The notes under the pieces: generated by a model
What the model was told of the DNA's origin: nothing
What the model saw: only the letters and a program-made list of their open reading frames with translations
The model's database searches: none
Part shown: positions 31,454-41,427 of the stretch, piece by piece
How positions within the stretch are numbered: position 1 is the first letter of the stretch
Layout of the letters: the number at the start of each line of letters is the position of its first letter
Position numbers and translations under genes: made by a program
Source: Paludibaculum fermentans_A
GTDB taxonomy: Bacteria; Acidobacteriota; Terriglobia; Bryobacterales; Bryobacteraceae
NCBI RefSeq assembly: GCF_051172195.1
Contig: NZ_JBPJAQ010000003.1
Location: 248,001-312,000 of the forward strand
Direction of reading: 5' to 3'
Length of the DNA stretch: 64,000 nucleotides

Positions 31454-31864
31454 ATGAAGGATACTCAATCGAATCTGAAATTCACTTCTGTGCTTGAGGG
31501 CGGGATGCTTGGAACTGACGCCCAGCAAGCTGTGGCTGCTTTCGAGGAATACCGCCGACGAGCTCATTACGAAGATAGTTGGATCGAGACAAAGCCCATC
31601 GAAGACGTCCGGGCGGCCATGTACGCCTCTGAGCCCCATGTGAGATCGTGCCTGGTGAAATACCTTGGCCACGTCTGCTTGAATGACTTTGGATTCCCCC
31701 TTTGGGACGCCGTCGGGGCGCTCGCATCGGTGTCCGAAGATGGCGAGGCCAAAGAAATGGTCCGGAAGGTGATCCGGAAGCTAAAGAGGAAGCACGGCGA
31801 CGCTGAGACTGTTAGATTGCTTCAGCAGAGTATGAGCGGCGGTCGTCGCCGGAAGTTGGGGTGA
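31454..31864 (+). CDS. Hypothetical helical protein
   Basis: 136 residues, soluble, with an ARM/HEAT-like feel (DVRAAMYASEPHVRSCLVKY, WDAVGALASVSEDGEAKEMV) and a basic C-terminus. AGGAG lies 11 nt before the ATG. The next small gene may be coupled through a GTGA overlap at 31,861. Not recognised. Confidence 0.6.
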   Translation: MKDTQSNLKFTSVLEGGMLGTDAQQAVAAFEEYRRRAHYEDSWIETKPIEDVRAAMYASEPHVRSCLVKYLGHVCLNDFGFPLWDAVGALASVSEDGEAKEMVRKVIRKLKRKHGDAETVRLLQQSMSGGRRRKLG

Positions 31865-32046
31865 TTATGCGCAAGACCGTTGCTGCCCCATCAAACGCCG
31901 CCGAATGCCTGGGGAAGCCTGTGAGCGTTCGTAAGGTTGGACAGTGCTCTAGCGTATTGCGAAGGAGTTGTGAAGCCAAGAACGGTGTGCAGACCGTCCC
32001 TGGCGTTCACGAGTTAGTTCTTAGCACCGGAGAAAGGAGACTCCCA

Positions 32047-32241
32047 ATGCCCAAAACTCAAAGACCAACCACCCAACCACTGGATGGAGGATCGTCCTCA
32101 GAATGGAAGAACTCTCGGGGGTTGTCAAGCCCATCGAAAATGATTGCGATCGTCTTCCTCGCACTAGTTAGCACATGGAGCATCTTCATCGTGCTCCTTG
32201 GATACTTCTCGGTGTGGCACGGAGGCCGAACGTTGGTTTAG
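32047..32241 (+). CDS. Small single-pass membrane protein
   Basis: 64 residues from ATG 32047 with GGAGA 6 nt upstream. Polar N-terminus and one strong TM helix (MIAIVFLALVSTWSIFIVLL). A longer frame from GTG 31861 overlaps the previous gene by 4 bp, but its extra part is not protein-like. Function unknown. Confidence 0.45.
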   Translation: MPKTQRPTTQPLDGGSSSEWKNSRGLSSPSKMIAIVFLALVSTWSIFIVLLGYFSVWHGGRTLV

Positions 32242-32497
32242 CGAGGGTGCTAGTACGGATTCAGCGTTCCGTGCTGTTTGCAGTTGAACAACGTGAGGCC
32301 GAACGGACCAGCGGGGCAGACGGACCCGCTGGTCCGAACAGGGCGTAGCGGCCAACCAGCGCACCTCGTTGCCTCGGGTCACTGGTGCGTACGCAAGACA
32401 GTGCGATACGCCCTATCACTACAGAAGGTGATCTCGTCTGCTCAGAGCTTCACCTTGGTCATAGCCCGCCGCCTCCCCCCAGCCGCCCTCTGCCTCC

Positions 32498-33105
32498 TCA
32501 CCGTCCCGGCTTCGTCAACCCCCGCCGGATCGCTGAATCAAAGATCTCCTGAGTTCGCGTGTTGAACTCCGCGGAAACCCTCGCCTGTTGCGCGTTCACC
32601 TTCCCCTGCTCGGCATTCACCTTCTGATGTTCCTCATTCACATGGCACTGCTCCGCGTTAACCTTCCCTTGCAGTTCGTTCACCCGCCCCTGTTCCTCAT
32701 TCACCTTAGCTTGCTGGCGGTTCACTTCTTCCTGGCTGGACGCCCCGGCGTGGCCCGCAACTCCTTCCGCAGCGCCCCCACCTTCTTCACCGCAGTTTCA
32801 TTACTCTCCCAGGAGCCCGCATCGTGCATGCGATTGAGCAGGTCCTGCCGCCGGTTCACCTAGGCCTCTTGAGCATTCACCTTCTTCTGCGGCCCCATCG
32901 CCCGTTCAATCTCTCGCAGAACACCCTCGTCCGTGCTCACATCCTCGGCGCCGCCCTGGCGGAACCAGGCGAAACGGTTGCCGATCCGCGAACGAATTTT
33001 CTCCGGGCTGGCCGGCTCGCGGAGCTCTACGGTCCGCATTGTGTATCGCCCAGGACAATGACGCAGCGCCGGTATGCACCTTCTGAACGCACATGCGCCG
33101 CACGG
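32498..33105 (-). pseudogene. Degraded partial copy of the M56/coiled-coil gene
   Basis: Matches the 3' ~40% of the M56 gene at 44388-46166. The last 75 codons (ending EIFDSAIRRGLTKPGR) nearly duplicate that protein's C-terminus with its VN-heptads. Going upstream, the copy has an in-frame TAG in a heptad (at about 32,862), a frameshift after ELRATPG, a loss of several heptads, another stop after VIVLGDTQCGP, and its match fades near SEGAYRR at about 33,100. Clearly non-functional. Confidence 0.85.
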
Positions 33106-33324
33106 GTCCAGGTTATGGGCCTTTGTTCAGAGGCCTCCTAGACTGTGGCCCTCGCGGCCACCGGACTTGCCGGAAGTCATGTGCTCACATCGGCACGATC
33201 CGCGCTCGACGGGCTCGTATCCGCCAAGGCCTCGGGCCGCGCAGAACGGAGCCTGGGTGCGATGACGCTGCCGCCTCGATTATTCGTCGAATCACCCACG
33301 TCGCAGCCGCTTCGAAAACGGCGC

Positions 33325-33357
33325 TGCGGCCCGGGGAGTCGTTCCCCCCGGGCCGCA
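33325..33357 (-). terminator. Strong hairpin terminator of the large secreted protein gene
   Basis: TGCGGCCCGGGG - 9 nt - CCCCGGGCCGCA, perfect 12-bp arms, 26 bp past the stop of the minus-strand gene; TTTT follows after a short GC spacer. Confidence 0.65.
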
Positions 33358-33383
33358 CACTCCCTCAAGACCCTGCCGTGTTC

Positions 33384-36287
33384 TTACGGGATGTACTTGG
33401 TGCCGCCGATGTTGTAGCAGGCCGCCCCGTCGTTGCTGTACATCGGTCCCGCCTGGTTCTTCAAAAGGCTGCTGGAGGACAGCAGCGAATCCAGGGAAAG
33501 GTTGAAATCGCCCGGGCCGCTGCCGGTTAGCAGGGTCATGAGCGCATCGCTGGGATAGACCTGGCTGACGAAGTTGCTGCCTTGGCTCTTGATGGGCTGC
33601 GACAGAACATACAGGTCGTGGATCGTATTATCCCCGGTCGTCGAATCATTCGGCGTCCCGTAAGTGCGCGTGACGTTCGCCGGGATGCTGCGGGTCGCAT
33701 AGTACGACGTGCACTTGTACTCGCATTTTCCGGTCTTTCCATCACATTCCTGCAGCTTCCACGAGCCGATCTGGGACGGGCTCGTGGCCTGCTGGTCCAG
33801 CCACGCGTCCTTGTAGATGAGGGTGGGTAGCGCCTGCAGATAAGTGCTCTTCTTGGCTGCTGTGTCGAAGGCCGCGACCAGGTTCGGCGAGATCGTCTTC
33901 GATGTCTGATACCAGGGACTCGAGGTGTCGGCCACCTGCTGCCCGATATAGGACAGCTTGCCCCAGTCGCAGTAGATCGCCTGAACCATCATGTTGTACC
34001 CATTTTCCACGTTCACCGCGAACGTCTCCGCCTTGCCGGCCAGGGCGGTCGCCTCGGCGATCGCGGCATATTCCGCGCCAGGCAAACTCTGCGAATCATC
34101 GCCGAAAGCGCTGGTCTGCGACGCCAGCGTCAGCGCATCCCCCAGGACGCTGGCCGGATCGTAGAAGTCGCCGAGCAGTTCCAACCCCGAGATGGCCAGG
34201 TTCAGAATTGCCGACGTGTCGACACGCACCTGCGCCTGGCTGGCACTCAGTTCGGTTTCCGCCAGATCGCCGGCTGCCTGAAACATGCTCAACACCATCG
34301 GCGTGGTGCCCGCCGACATGATGCCACCCACCCAGTCCGGACCCAGGAAACTCTGCACCTGTCCCAGATAGCCCAGTTCCGTACCAATCTGCCCGAGCGC
34401 ATCCGTCCATTCGGCTTGCGAGAAGCCGTTCGCATTGGCCGGATAGGGGTAATCGCTCTTATTCAGCTTGTACTCGCCAAACTTGGTGGCCTGGCTGCCA
34501 AAGTAGTAATACCGGACATCGTACAGATGATCGCCGCTGGGATTGGTCAGCACATTGTTGATCACCTGGTAGCTGAGCTGCTGATAGGCCGCGATGTGAC
34601 CGGGCGTATCCGTGAGTGGCCATGCTACCGGCTGACTCCAAAGCAGAGGTTCCAGCTCGAACACCCGCCCCTTGCCCTGGGCGACTTGTTGCGCCGATTC
34701 ATGCGCATAGGTCCCGGGGCTGAAGAGGCTATTCCGGTCGCGCCTCAGAAGTCCTCGGACATAGCCGGTCTGCTTCTGCTGCGAATAGACGCTGGTGGAG
34801 AATACGGCCTTTCCGGTCAGCCCCTTCGAGAAGGTATCGTCGGAACTCGAGATCAGCGTATACGTGTTCTGGATTGAGTCCGAAATAACCTTCTGCAGCA
34901 CGTATTCCGACGCGCCCAACTGTGCCACGGCCTGTCCGAGTTCCTTGTTGGGCAGATAGCCGAGTGGCGTGCCGACCGTCGTCAGCACCAACAGATTGCG
35001 CGGGCTCTGGTTGGCGCCGGTCAACGCCGCCGCCAGGGCCGTCATCGCCGGATACGCCACGCTGGTATCGTTCGATCCGGTGGGGTAAAACTGCCCGCAC
35101 GTGCCGTCGTTTAGCTTAGCGCCATACACGCAAACGCTGCCGCCGCTCCAGTTGGAGTCGATGGGCTGGAGACCGAACCGGTCGAGAGTGAGCAGCCAGA
35201 AGCCGCCGGCGCCATAGCTCTGGTGCGGATTCGTGTAGACCTGATCGTTGATCTGCACCACCGATTTGGAGCGGGAAGGATCGTTCGGAGACACCGTGAA
35301 GGTGGCCATCTCGCTCGGGTGGAAGGCGTAGTAGTTGTTGTTGTCGTGCAACAGTATTCCGGTGAGGTATGGCGCGTACTGAAACGGCGCCGCTACCGTC
35401 GTTTCCACGTAATAGTTCTCCGTCGCCTGCCCGGCTTTGGTTTGGCCGGCCCCGATGATCATGTAACCGTAAGGCGAGAGCGTCGCGGGCGTGGCCGTGT
35501 AGTCGTTGCCGCCAATGGCGGAGGTGTTCAGACCCGCGGGAGCGGTGCGGCCCTCCATCGTGGTGACTATCACGAGCTCAGCACTGGTGCGGGCCGCCAG
35601 GTAGGTCTTCAGGCTGGCGGAGTCGTCGAAGCACTGGTAGTCCTTTTGCGTGAGTTCGCTGCGATCCAGCACCAGTACCTGCAGCGCGGTATCGCAGTTC
35701 GAGGTCTGGATTCCGTCGGCGCCGATTTTGACCACTGGACCGCCCTTCGTCGGACCCGGCACGACGAAACCCACGGCCGGCGGATATTGCACGGCACTCA
35801 CGGAAGAGGCGCCCAGCAGTGGCTGCTGCGACCATTCGAAATAGAGGTGTTCCCTTCTGGGCGCCTTGCCGGCCATCAACACCCGCGCCACCACCAGATT
35901 GCGCCCGCTCCGCAGTCCGTCGTGGGCGGTCAGCGCATCGCTCTGCACCGTCCGCGTGCGGCCGTTCGGCGCCGAGGACTTGCGCCGCTTCTGCGTGAAG
36001 GCATCCGAGATGTCCTGCCCGTTCAGCTTCACCTCAAACCGGGTGCTCTGGTCGTCCGGGATATTGATCCACACGTGGATTTTGCCGCTCAGCCGCTGGC
36101 CCGCGGTAGGGGCCGCAATCAGGCCGTCCTTCGCTTTCTTGGCGGATAACTGTCTGTCCGCCGCAAACCCTACAGTGGAACTCATGGCCAGGCAGAATGA
36201 CGCCAAAGCGTACATCCGCAGCCGTGAGCGGTGCCCGGGCGCCGCGGTCATGCGGCTCCAAATGTTGTCGGTGAGTTTCTCTCTCAT
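33384..36287 (-). CDS. Large secreted orphan protein (967 aa)
   Basis: The start at ATG 36287 has GGAGGGG close upstream; an ATG 20 codons earlier is less likely. A signal peptide ending STVGFAA follows a basic stretch (HRSRLRMYALASFCLAM). After it comes a beta-sandwich-like region (about 60-150: HVWINIPDDQSTRFEVKLNG, LRSGRNLVVARVLM), then a long mixed region rich in Tyr/Ser/Thr and a helical part (AEYAAIAEATALAGKAETFA). A Cys-rich patch (ECDGKTGKCEYKC) lies near 880. No catalytic motif seen. Probably extracellular or periplasmic; family not recognised. Confidence 0.75.
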   Translation of the reverse strand: MREKLTDNIWSRMTAAPGHRSRLRMYALASFCLAMSSTVGFAADRQLSAKKAKDGLIAAPTAGQRLSGKIHVWINIPDDQSTRFEVKLNGQDISDAFTQKRRKSSAPNGRTRTVQSDALTAHDGLRSGRNLVVARVLMAGKAPRREHLYFEWSQQPLLGASSVSAVQYPPAVGFVVPGPTKGGPVVKIGADGIQTSNCDTALQVLVLDRSELTQKDYQCFDDSASLKTYLAARTSAELVIVTTMEGRTAPAGLNTSAIGGNDYTATPATLSPYGYMIIGAGQTKAGQATENYYVETTVAAPFQYAPYLTGILLHDNNNYYAFHPSEMATFTVSPNDPSRSKSVVQINDQVYTNPHQSYGAGGFWLLTLDRFGLQPIDSNWSGGSVCVYGAKLNDGTCGQFYPTGSNDTSVAYPAMTALAAALTGANQSPRNLLVLTTVGTPLGYLPNKELGQAVAQLGASEYVLQKVISDSIQNTYTLISSSDDTFSKGLTGKAVFSTSVYSQQKQTGYVRGLLRRDRNSLFSPGTYAHESAQQVAQGKGRVFELEPLLWSQPVAWPLTDTPGHIAAYQQLSYQVINNVLTNPSGDHLYDVRYYYFGSQATKFGEYKLNKSDYPYPANANGFSQAEWTDALGQIGTELGYLGQVQSFLGPDWVGGIMSAGTTPMVLSMFQAAGDLAETELSASQAQVRVDTSAILNLAISGLELLGDFYDPASVLGDALTLASQTSAFGDDSQSLPGAEYAAIAEATALAGKAETFAVNVENGYNMMVQAIYCDWGKLSYIGQQVADTSSPWYQTSKTISPNLVAAFDTAAKKSTYLQALPTLIYKDAWLDQQATSPSQIGSWKLQECDGKTGKCEYKCTSYYATRSIPANVTRTYGTPNDSTTGDNTIHDLYVLSQPIKSQGSNFVSQVYPSDALMTLLTGSGPGDFNLSLDSLLSSSSLLKNQAGPMYSNDGAACYNIGGTKYIP

Positions 36288-36476
36288 GCCCCTCCAAGTG
36301 GCGACCACCTGGCCAAATGTGATCAAAGATTCCGGCGATCGCGGCAACGTGCCGGGCAGCCGTTGAATGATCGAAATCGCGAGGCTTGGGCTTGCACAGA
36401 TTGAGCGCGCAAAGGACAGGAGGGATCCATGGGGAGATCAATACCAACCGGCGTCAGGCCTTCCTCCCAAACGCGG

Positions 36477-36503
36477 AAAAGGGGGAGCCCCGATGGCTCC
36501 CCC
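36477..36503 (-). terminator. Rho-independent terminator
   Basis: On the minus strand GGGGGAGCC - 5 nt - GGCTCCCCC followed by TTTT: perfect 9-bp stem and U-tract, about 217 bp past the stop of the gene at 36720-37280. Confidence 0.8.
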
Positions 36504-36719
36504 TCACCCTCGCACGTCCAATACGATCTGCCGGCATCAGCCGCCGGAGTTCCAACGTGTTTCCTCAGTCTTCAGATGACCTGTACAATCAACTCGCCCC
36601 CGCGGGCGCCTATTGCCAAATCACGTTTCTGCGCAAGAACGCGACGACCTTGCTCCGCTCAGATTGCGCACGCAGCGAACGCCCAAGCAGAGGAACGCCG
36701 AAGGGCGGCTGCCAACCCT

Positions 36720-37280
36720 TCACTCCGCCGCGACTGCCGCCTGCTCCCGGATGCGCCTCGGATATGACGAGGTGAAGCGAACCGCCCCATAGATCGCCCC
36801 AATCGTCGCAATCGTGCCGACTCCCCTGGGTACGGCTGGAAAGTAGATCCAGAGCACTTCCGCGAAGATACACATCAGGACCGCGCCCGCCCAGACAGCC
36901 GAGATGATCCGATTCGTCTGCAGGAAGTCCGGGTTGTTCCACAACTCGGGGCGTACTTCCTCCCGCGCATACTGCAAGGTGAAGGGCTGGCCGATCGCCA
37001 GCGAGGCCACGATGATCGCCAGCAGTCCGGCGTCCACCCGCAGGCGGACTTCAGTCAGGGTCCAGTTTGCATTGCTGGAATAGGCGGCCGCCGCCAGGCC
37101 CGCAAACAGCAGCACGCTGCCAAGCTCCAGAAGTTTGACGGATTGCTTGCCGCCGAGAGCCCTGGCCGCTGTGAGGATAACCGCCGCGATCGCCGCACAG
37201 ACCAACCCCATTCCTGAACCGCCCAGGTTTGAGACGGCAAAAAACACCACAAAAGGCGCGTAGCCCAGAAGAATACCCAT
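36720..37280 (-). CDS. Multi-pass membrane protein
   Basis: 186 residues from ATG 37280 (GGAGG 8 nt upstream). Five or six TM helices: about 3-20, 26-42, 53-69, 86-100, 126-146 and 152-168. A loop EVRPELWNNPDFLQTNRIIS sits between helices 4 and 5. General look of an intracellular-septation or YuaM-like small integral protein, but not assigned. C-terminus basic then acidic. Confidence 0.7.
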   Translation of the reverse strand: MGILLGYAPFVVFFAVSNLGGSGMGLVCAAIAAVILTAARALGGKQSVKLLELGSVLLFAGLAAAAYSSNANWTLTEVRLRVDAGLLAIIVASLAIGQPFTLQYAREEVRPELWNNPDFLQTNRIISAVWAGAVLMCIFAEVLWIYFPAVPRGVGTIATIGAIYGAVRFTSSYPRRIREQAAVAAE

Positions 37281-37995
37281 AATTGTTGCCTCCAGTGCGC
37301 AGCCGCTCCAGAATTCCATCGATCAGAAGCTGCGCACCGGAATAGTGGTTGCCGGACCCGAGAAAGTGATCATCGCCGACGTCTATCGGACGTAAGGATG
37401 GCGTTTCAGTCACTCTGAACTCGAGCGGCCCCTGCTTCACTGGGACAGCCAAATCCACGACACGCCCCGCTTTCAGGATGCTCTGGCCACCATTCCTCCG
37501 TCGGGCTCCCCCCTTCGGCTTCGCCTGCCAAGGAGGAGGGGGAGAAAGGACATAAGCGCTAACTTAACGATCTGTGGATGCTGAGCCGGGATGACGATTC
37601 ACGTTGGCGCGCCGGCATCCTCTCCAGGCCGACCTTCTGGACCGCATCCGATGCTGCGGGACTATGTACGAGTGGCGCCTGACACGCCCGGAGCTGGCAG
37701 CCCAAGCCGGACACCATTTCTCAGCAACGGCGACAACACGTCCGGCGGGCGCCACGGCGTCTCACTACAGAAGTCCCAACGCCCAACTTCCCAGATCGGG
37801 ACTTATGGACCGGGACGAACTCTCAACTTCCGGATAGCGCGTCATCTGGACGCCGTGTCGCGGGCCGTTATCATGAGTCACGGGAGGAGCTAAGGGTCAG
37901 AAATGAATGACAAAGTTGCTCTGATTGCGTTGTCATTGCAAGCTGCGGAAGCATTTGATCGATGTAGTCGGAGATGACAGTTTCAAGGAGACACT
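37281..37995. other. Gene-free stretch
   Basis: About 715 bp between divergent genes. An interrupted hairpin, CTCCCCC...GGGGGAG at 37,506-37,544, is the only structure noticed. Confidence 0.35.
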
Positions 37996-38769
37996 ATGAG
38001 CAAGGTCCTTGCTTACTCTTGGCACGAGTCCTTCAGACAAACACGCCATGCTGCGAGTTTCGTTTATGTGCCAGGAACTGAGGGTAACCGCTATCCGTTC
38101 GGCGATCGAGCCAGCGGACGTGGTGGTCCGCTGATCGAGATTCCACGAGGGTTCTATATCGGCGTTGCTCCTGTTACCCAGGCTTTCTGGGTTCACGTGA
38201 TGGGCAACTCCAATCCCTCAATCAATCGGGAAAGCGACGAGCACCCACTGGAGAATGTCTCCTGGAACAGCCTTACAGCGCCCGGCGGGTTTCTGGATCG
38301 CATCAACTCCACTTCCATCCCGGCGGGCCTTGCGGAGCAAGCGTCCCTTCCGCCTGGTGAGCCCTTCAACTTCCGTCTACCCACAGAAGCCGAATGGGAG
38401 TATGCGGCGCGCGGCGGTCCGCAGTGGCAGGATGGCTTCACTTTCAGCGGAAGCGAGGACGTCGAACAAGTGGCCTGGCACCATCGTCGGCACGGTGATC
38501 ACACCCAACCCGTGAAGCGGAAGGCGCCGAATCAATTGGGCATCTACGATATGTCGGGCAATGTCTGGGAGTGGTGCCAGGATGTCTACACTTCAGACCC
38601 GGCTCAAGTACCGTCAGACGGATCGGCCTACTCAGGCCCAGGCGACGAGCGTGTTCTTCGGGGCGGGTGCTTCCACAATGGAGCTGTCCACTGCACGGTC
38701 TCCAAGCGATACGAGATCGGACAGGAATATCACGATGGGTGCATTGGGTTTCGGCTCGTATGGGGCTAG
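37996..38769 (+). CDS. SUMF1/FGE-fold protein without the catalytic Cys pair
   Basis: 257 residues. FGE-sulfatase-type domain: GFYIGVAPVTQAFWVHVMG, PLENVSWNS, FRLPTEAEWEYAARGG, NQLGIYDMSGNVWEWCQD, RVLRGGCFHNGAVHCTVSKR and DGCIGFRLV. True formylglycine-generating enzymes have a Cys pair five apart after RGGS; here Asn takes the first position and Cys remains at the second. Hence it is probably a non-FGE member, such as a lectin-like or EgtB-type domain protein. No sulfatase nearby. Confidence 0.85.
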   Translation: MSKVLAYSWHESFRQTRHAASFVYVPGTEGNRYPFGDRASGRGGPLIEIPRGFYIGVAPVTQAFWVHVMGNSNPSINRESDEHPLENVSWNSLTAPGGFLDRINSTSIPAGLAEQASLPPGEPFNFRLPTEAEWEYAARGGPQWQDGFTFSGSEDVEQVAWHHRRHGDHTQPVKRKAPNQLGIYDMSGNVWEWCQDVYTSDPAQVPSDGSAYSGPGDERVLRGGCFHNGAVHCTVSKRYEIGQEYHDGCIGFRLVWG

Positions 38770-39145
38770 TTTGGAACTACCCTAAAGGAATCAGCAACAC
38801 TAACGAAACTGTCGTCCAAACTGCGGAAGATCCACCCTGACGGCATAGGGTTCAGCTATGGTCCGCCGACTCCCGGATCGTCGGCAACCCTTCCCCAATC
38901 CGGTAACGGAAGGGTAGCGCGGGATTCGCTAGCAACTCGCAAGCGCCGGGTGGCCTTCTGCCAACGGCGTGCCTTCGCGCGCGAGCGCCCGTGGCGGCGG
39001 GCCGGCTCAACGCGGGATTGGAGGACGTGAAACAATCGGTCAGTAGAGGCACGCCTCCCAGGGAATTCGGACATCCGGGGTGCTTTCCTCACCCCTTCCT
39101 CGTGGCCCCTGGTTCATCCGCGAGATTCGCGCGGGCGGACTAGAA
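38770..39145. other. Gene-free stretch before greB
   Basis: About 375 bp; nothing convincing beyond overlapping chance frames. Confidence 0.35.
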
Positions 39146-39769
39146 GTGCGAACAGCGTTTACTCGACAACCCCAAGCGGACAAACCCGAATCGCCGGGCA
39201 AGAACTACATAACGCCAGGCGGCCTGAAGCGTCTCAATGAGGAGTACCACTTTCTCGTCACCAGGGAACGCCCGACCGTCACGGAGATGGTGTCGTGGGC
39301 GGCCGCCAACGGCGATCGCAGCGATAACGCCGACTATAAGTACGGGAAGCGGCGCCTGCGTCAGATCGATGGCCGGATTCGCTTTCTCCGCAAGCGCATT
39401 GAAGCCGCGGAAATGGTCGACCCGGGCGCTCCGAGATCGGAGCAGGCCTCGGCAAGGGTATTCTTTGGAGCCACTGTGCGCTATGCCGATACCAAGGGCG
39501 CCGAACGTGTGGTGAGTATCGTGGGTTCCGACGGGGTCGATCTCAACCGCAACCACATCAGTTGGCTCTCGCCTCTGGGGCGCGCATTGCTGAAGTCGGC
39601 GGAAGGCGACCACGTAGAACTCAGGGCGCCGGGCGGCACAACCGACCTGATCGTGCTTGAAGTGCGTTATGAGAGCATCGCGGTCGAACCATTCAGTGAA
39701 CCGCCTTTTGCCGAATCCTCGTCAAAGGGGCTTGCTCGCAATTCCGATCCACCTGGCCGAAGCTCGTAA
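39146..39769 (+). CDS. greB: Transcription elongation factor GreB-like
   Basis: 207 residues from a GTG at 39146 (an in-frame start at 39080 is possible). The coiled-coil finger has TVTEMVSWAAANGDRSDNAD then YKYGKRRLRQIDGRIRFLRK with the acidic tip, as in GreB; the C-terminal FKBP-like domain has VFFGATVRYAD, ISWLSPLGRALLKSAEGDHV. Gre factors stimulate cleavage of backtracked RNA in RNA polymerase. There are about 25 extra N-terminal and 25 C-terminal residues compared with the E. coli protein. Confidence 0.93.
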   Translation: MRTAFTRQPQADKPESPGKNYITPGGLKRLNEEYHFLVTRERPTVTEMVSWAAANGDRSDNADYKYGKRRLRQIDGRIRFLRKRIEAAEMVDPGAPRSEQASARVFFGATVRYADTKGAERVVSIVGSDGVDLNRNHISWLSPLGRALLKSAEGDHVELRAPGGTTDLIVLEVRYESIAVEPFSEPPFAESSSKGLARNSDPPGRSS

Positions 39770-39949
39770 CTCGACACATGTACTTTACGGGGGGGCTTGG
39801 GGACGAGTGGCGAGTTGACCTCTCCGCGTAAATCATCGGCAAACCGCAGCTTGGACTGCTGCCGGATTAGTTCCTGTTGGCGCGTGATCCAGGAGTGATC
39901 AAGGCAGGCCACGGGTCCGGCATGACGACAGACCGTCAAGTCGCTAGTC

Positions 39950-41302
39950 CTATGGACGCCGCGAATGAAGACCCTTCAGAACGAACACACGATTCGCTGG
40001 TATCCTGCCGGCGGGAATGAGAATCGGGTCCGCGAAGTACGGGCGATATTCAGGCAGGTGTATTTCGGCAAATAAGGTATATTCGGCGTTGGGCCACAAC
40101 GCCACCGTGGCATTGCCGCTGCTGTCCGTGACGCCGACGGCAGCCAGTCTCGTGCGGCTATAACCATAGTCCAACACTTTGGCGTCCGCAACGGAAAGCC
40201 CTCCCTCATCGACCACCCGGAAGACAACGTTGCGCTTGGTGCCGAAATCCGGGAGCCGGAATGTAATGTTGTTTATGGATTGCCCCTCTTCGACCACGAC
40301 CACCGCTGCCTCCGGCCAGTCGCTCACACCTGGATAGTAGGTCTCCGGAAAGAGTGCCGGGCCGCTCTGGTTAACCCCTTCAAGATCTGTTACCAGCCTG
40401 TACCAACCCGGATACACTCCCGTGAACTCGAACCTGCCGTCGCTTGCGGTTTTCGTGTCAAAGAAGGCAAAGTCTGCCGGGCGTTTCGTGAACAACTCCA
40501 GCACGCGCTCCACAGCCCAGTCGTACATGGACGCCCCTCCCAGGGCCTGCGGCGTACCCTTGAGGAAGATCCGTGCGTGTGCCACTGGTTCACCGTGGAA
40601 GTCCAGCAGGCGGCCGGACACACGGGAAGCGGATTCCATGAAGAGCGTCGCAGTACCGCATGAGCCGGGAAGGACGGTGAGGCGACCCGAAGCACGAGCG
40701 GGTAGAAAATGCGGCCTATTTAATGTCAGCTCGTATTCGCCCGATGGAACGGTTGCGAAACTCAGCGGGGATTGGCGGCTCGAAAGACCTTCGTAGGATC
40801 TTCCGTTGCCTCGCATTTGCACACGAACACCCGGAATCGTCACCCACCCGGGTGCCGATTTGACTACGACGGAGAACTTCGCAGCCGCCCGGTTCGCGAC
40901 GTCGCGCCGAAACGACTTCGCCAGCGGATCACTCAGCGGGAGCGCCAACCCGGAGCCACAGTCGTCGTGCCAGTACAGCCCATCGTGGGTTGGCGTGACA
41001 AGGAACAACCGGGGTTCCTTCGACTCAGAATAGCCGTCGGCGAAAACAACTGTCGCTCTTTTCGCGTCCGCGAGGCCCACTAGTCTCTCCGCAATCTGAA
41101 AGGTCACCACTGACCGCTGGTACTGATCATGCCCGGAGGAGACGGGGGTTCCGATGAAGGCAACCATTCCCGGCCTGAGCGCAGCGCAGAATGAACCCGG
41201 CCCGGCGCAATCACCGCCGCCGTATGCTAACGAGACTGCTGCCGAAAGTAGCAAGAGACAACGGATCGCTGCCATGCTTTCGTAGACAATTTGCATCTTC
41301 AC
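39950..41302 (-). CDS. Secreted protein with carboxypeptidase-regulatory-like domains
   Basis: 450 residues. Signal peptide MAAIRCLLLLSAAVSLAYGG after a short lead. A first Cys-containing domain (about 30-140) with GMVAFIGTPVS is followed by at least three beta-sandwich repeats of the CarboxypepD_reg type: VTIPGVRVQMRGNGRSYEGL, VSGRLLDFHGEPVAHARIFL with SDGRFEFTGVYPGWYRLV, and NVVFRVVDEGGLSVADAKVL. Such proteins are common in Acidobacteriota; extracellular binding role likely. Confidence 0.8.
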   Translation of the reverse strand: MKMQIVYESMAAIRCLLLLSAAVSLAYGGGDCAGPGSFCAALRPGMVAFIGTPVSSGHDQYQRSVVTFQIAERLVGLADAKRATVVFADGYSESKEPRLFLVTPTHDGLYWHDDCGSGLALPLSDPLAKSFRRDVANRAAAKFSVVVKSAPGWVTIPGVRVQMRGNGRSYEGLSSRQSPLSFATVPSGEYELTLNRPHFLPARASGRLTVLPGSCGTATLFMESASRVSGRLLDFHGEPVAHARIFLKGTPQALGGASMYDWAVERVLELFTKRPADFAFFDTKTASDGRFEFTGVYPGWYRLVTDLEGVNQSGPALFPETYYPGVSDWPEAAVVVVEEGQSINNITFRLPDFGTKRNVVFRVVDEGGLSVADAKVLDYGYSRTRLAAVGVTDSSGNATVALWPNAEYTLFAEIHLPEYRPYFADPILIPAGRIPANRVFVLKGLHSRRP

Positions 41303-41427
41303 TTAGTTCCCTGACGGCGTTCCCTCCAGTCAGGCACGGACGCCATTTGACCATGTACCGTCATATTCGGCTGAGGCGTCGGCCGGGTTCCGAGCGTGTC
41401 ATCGGCAAACCGGACCCGGCGCTGCCT

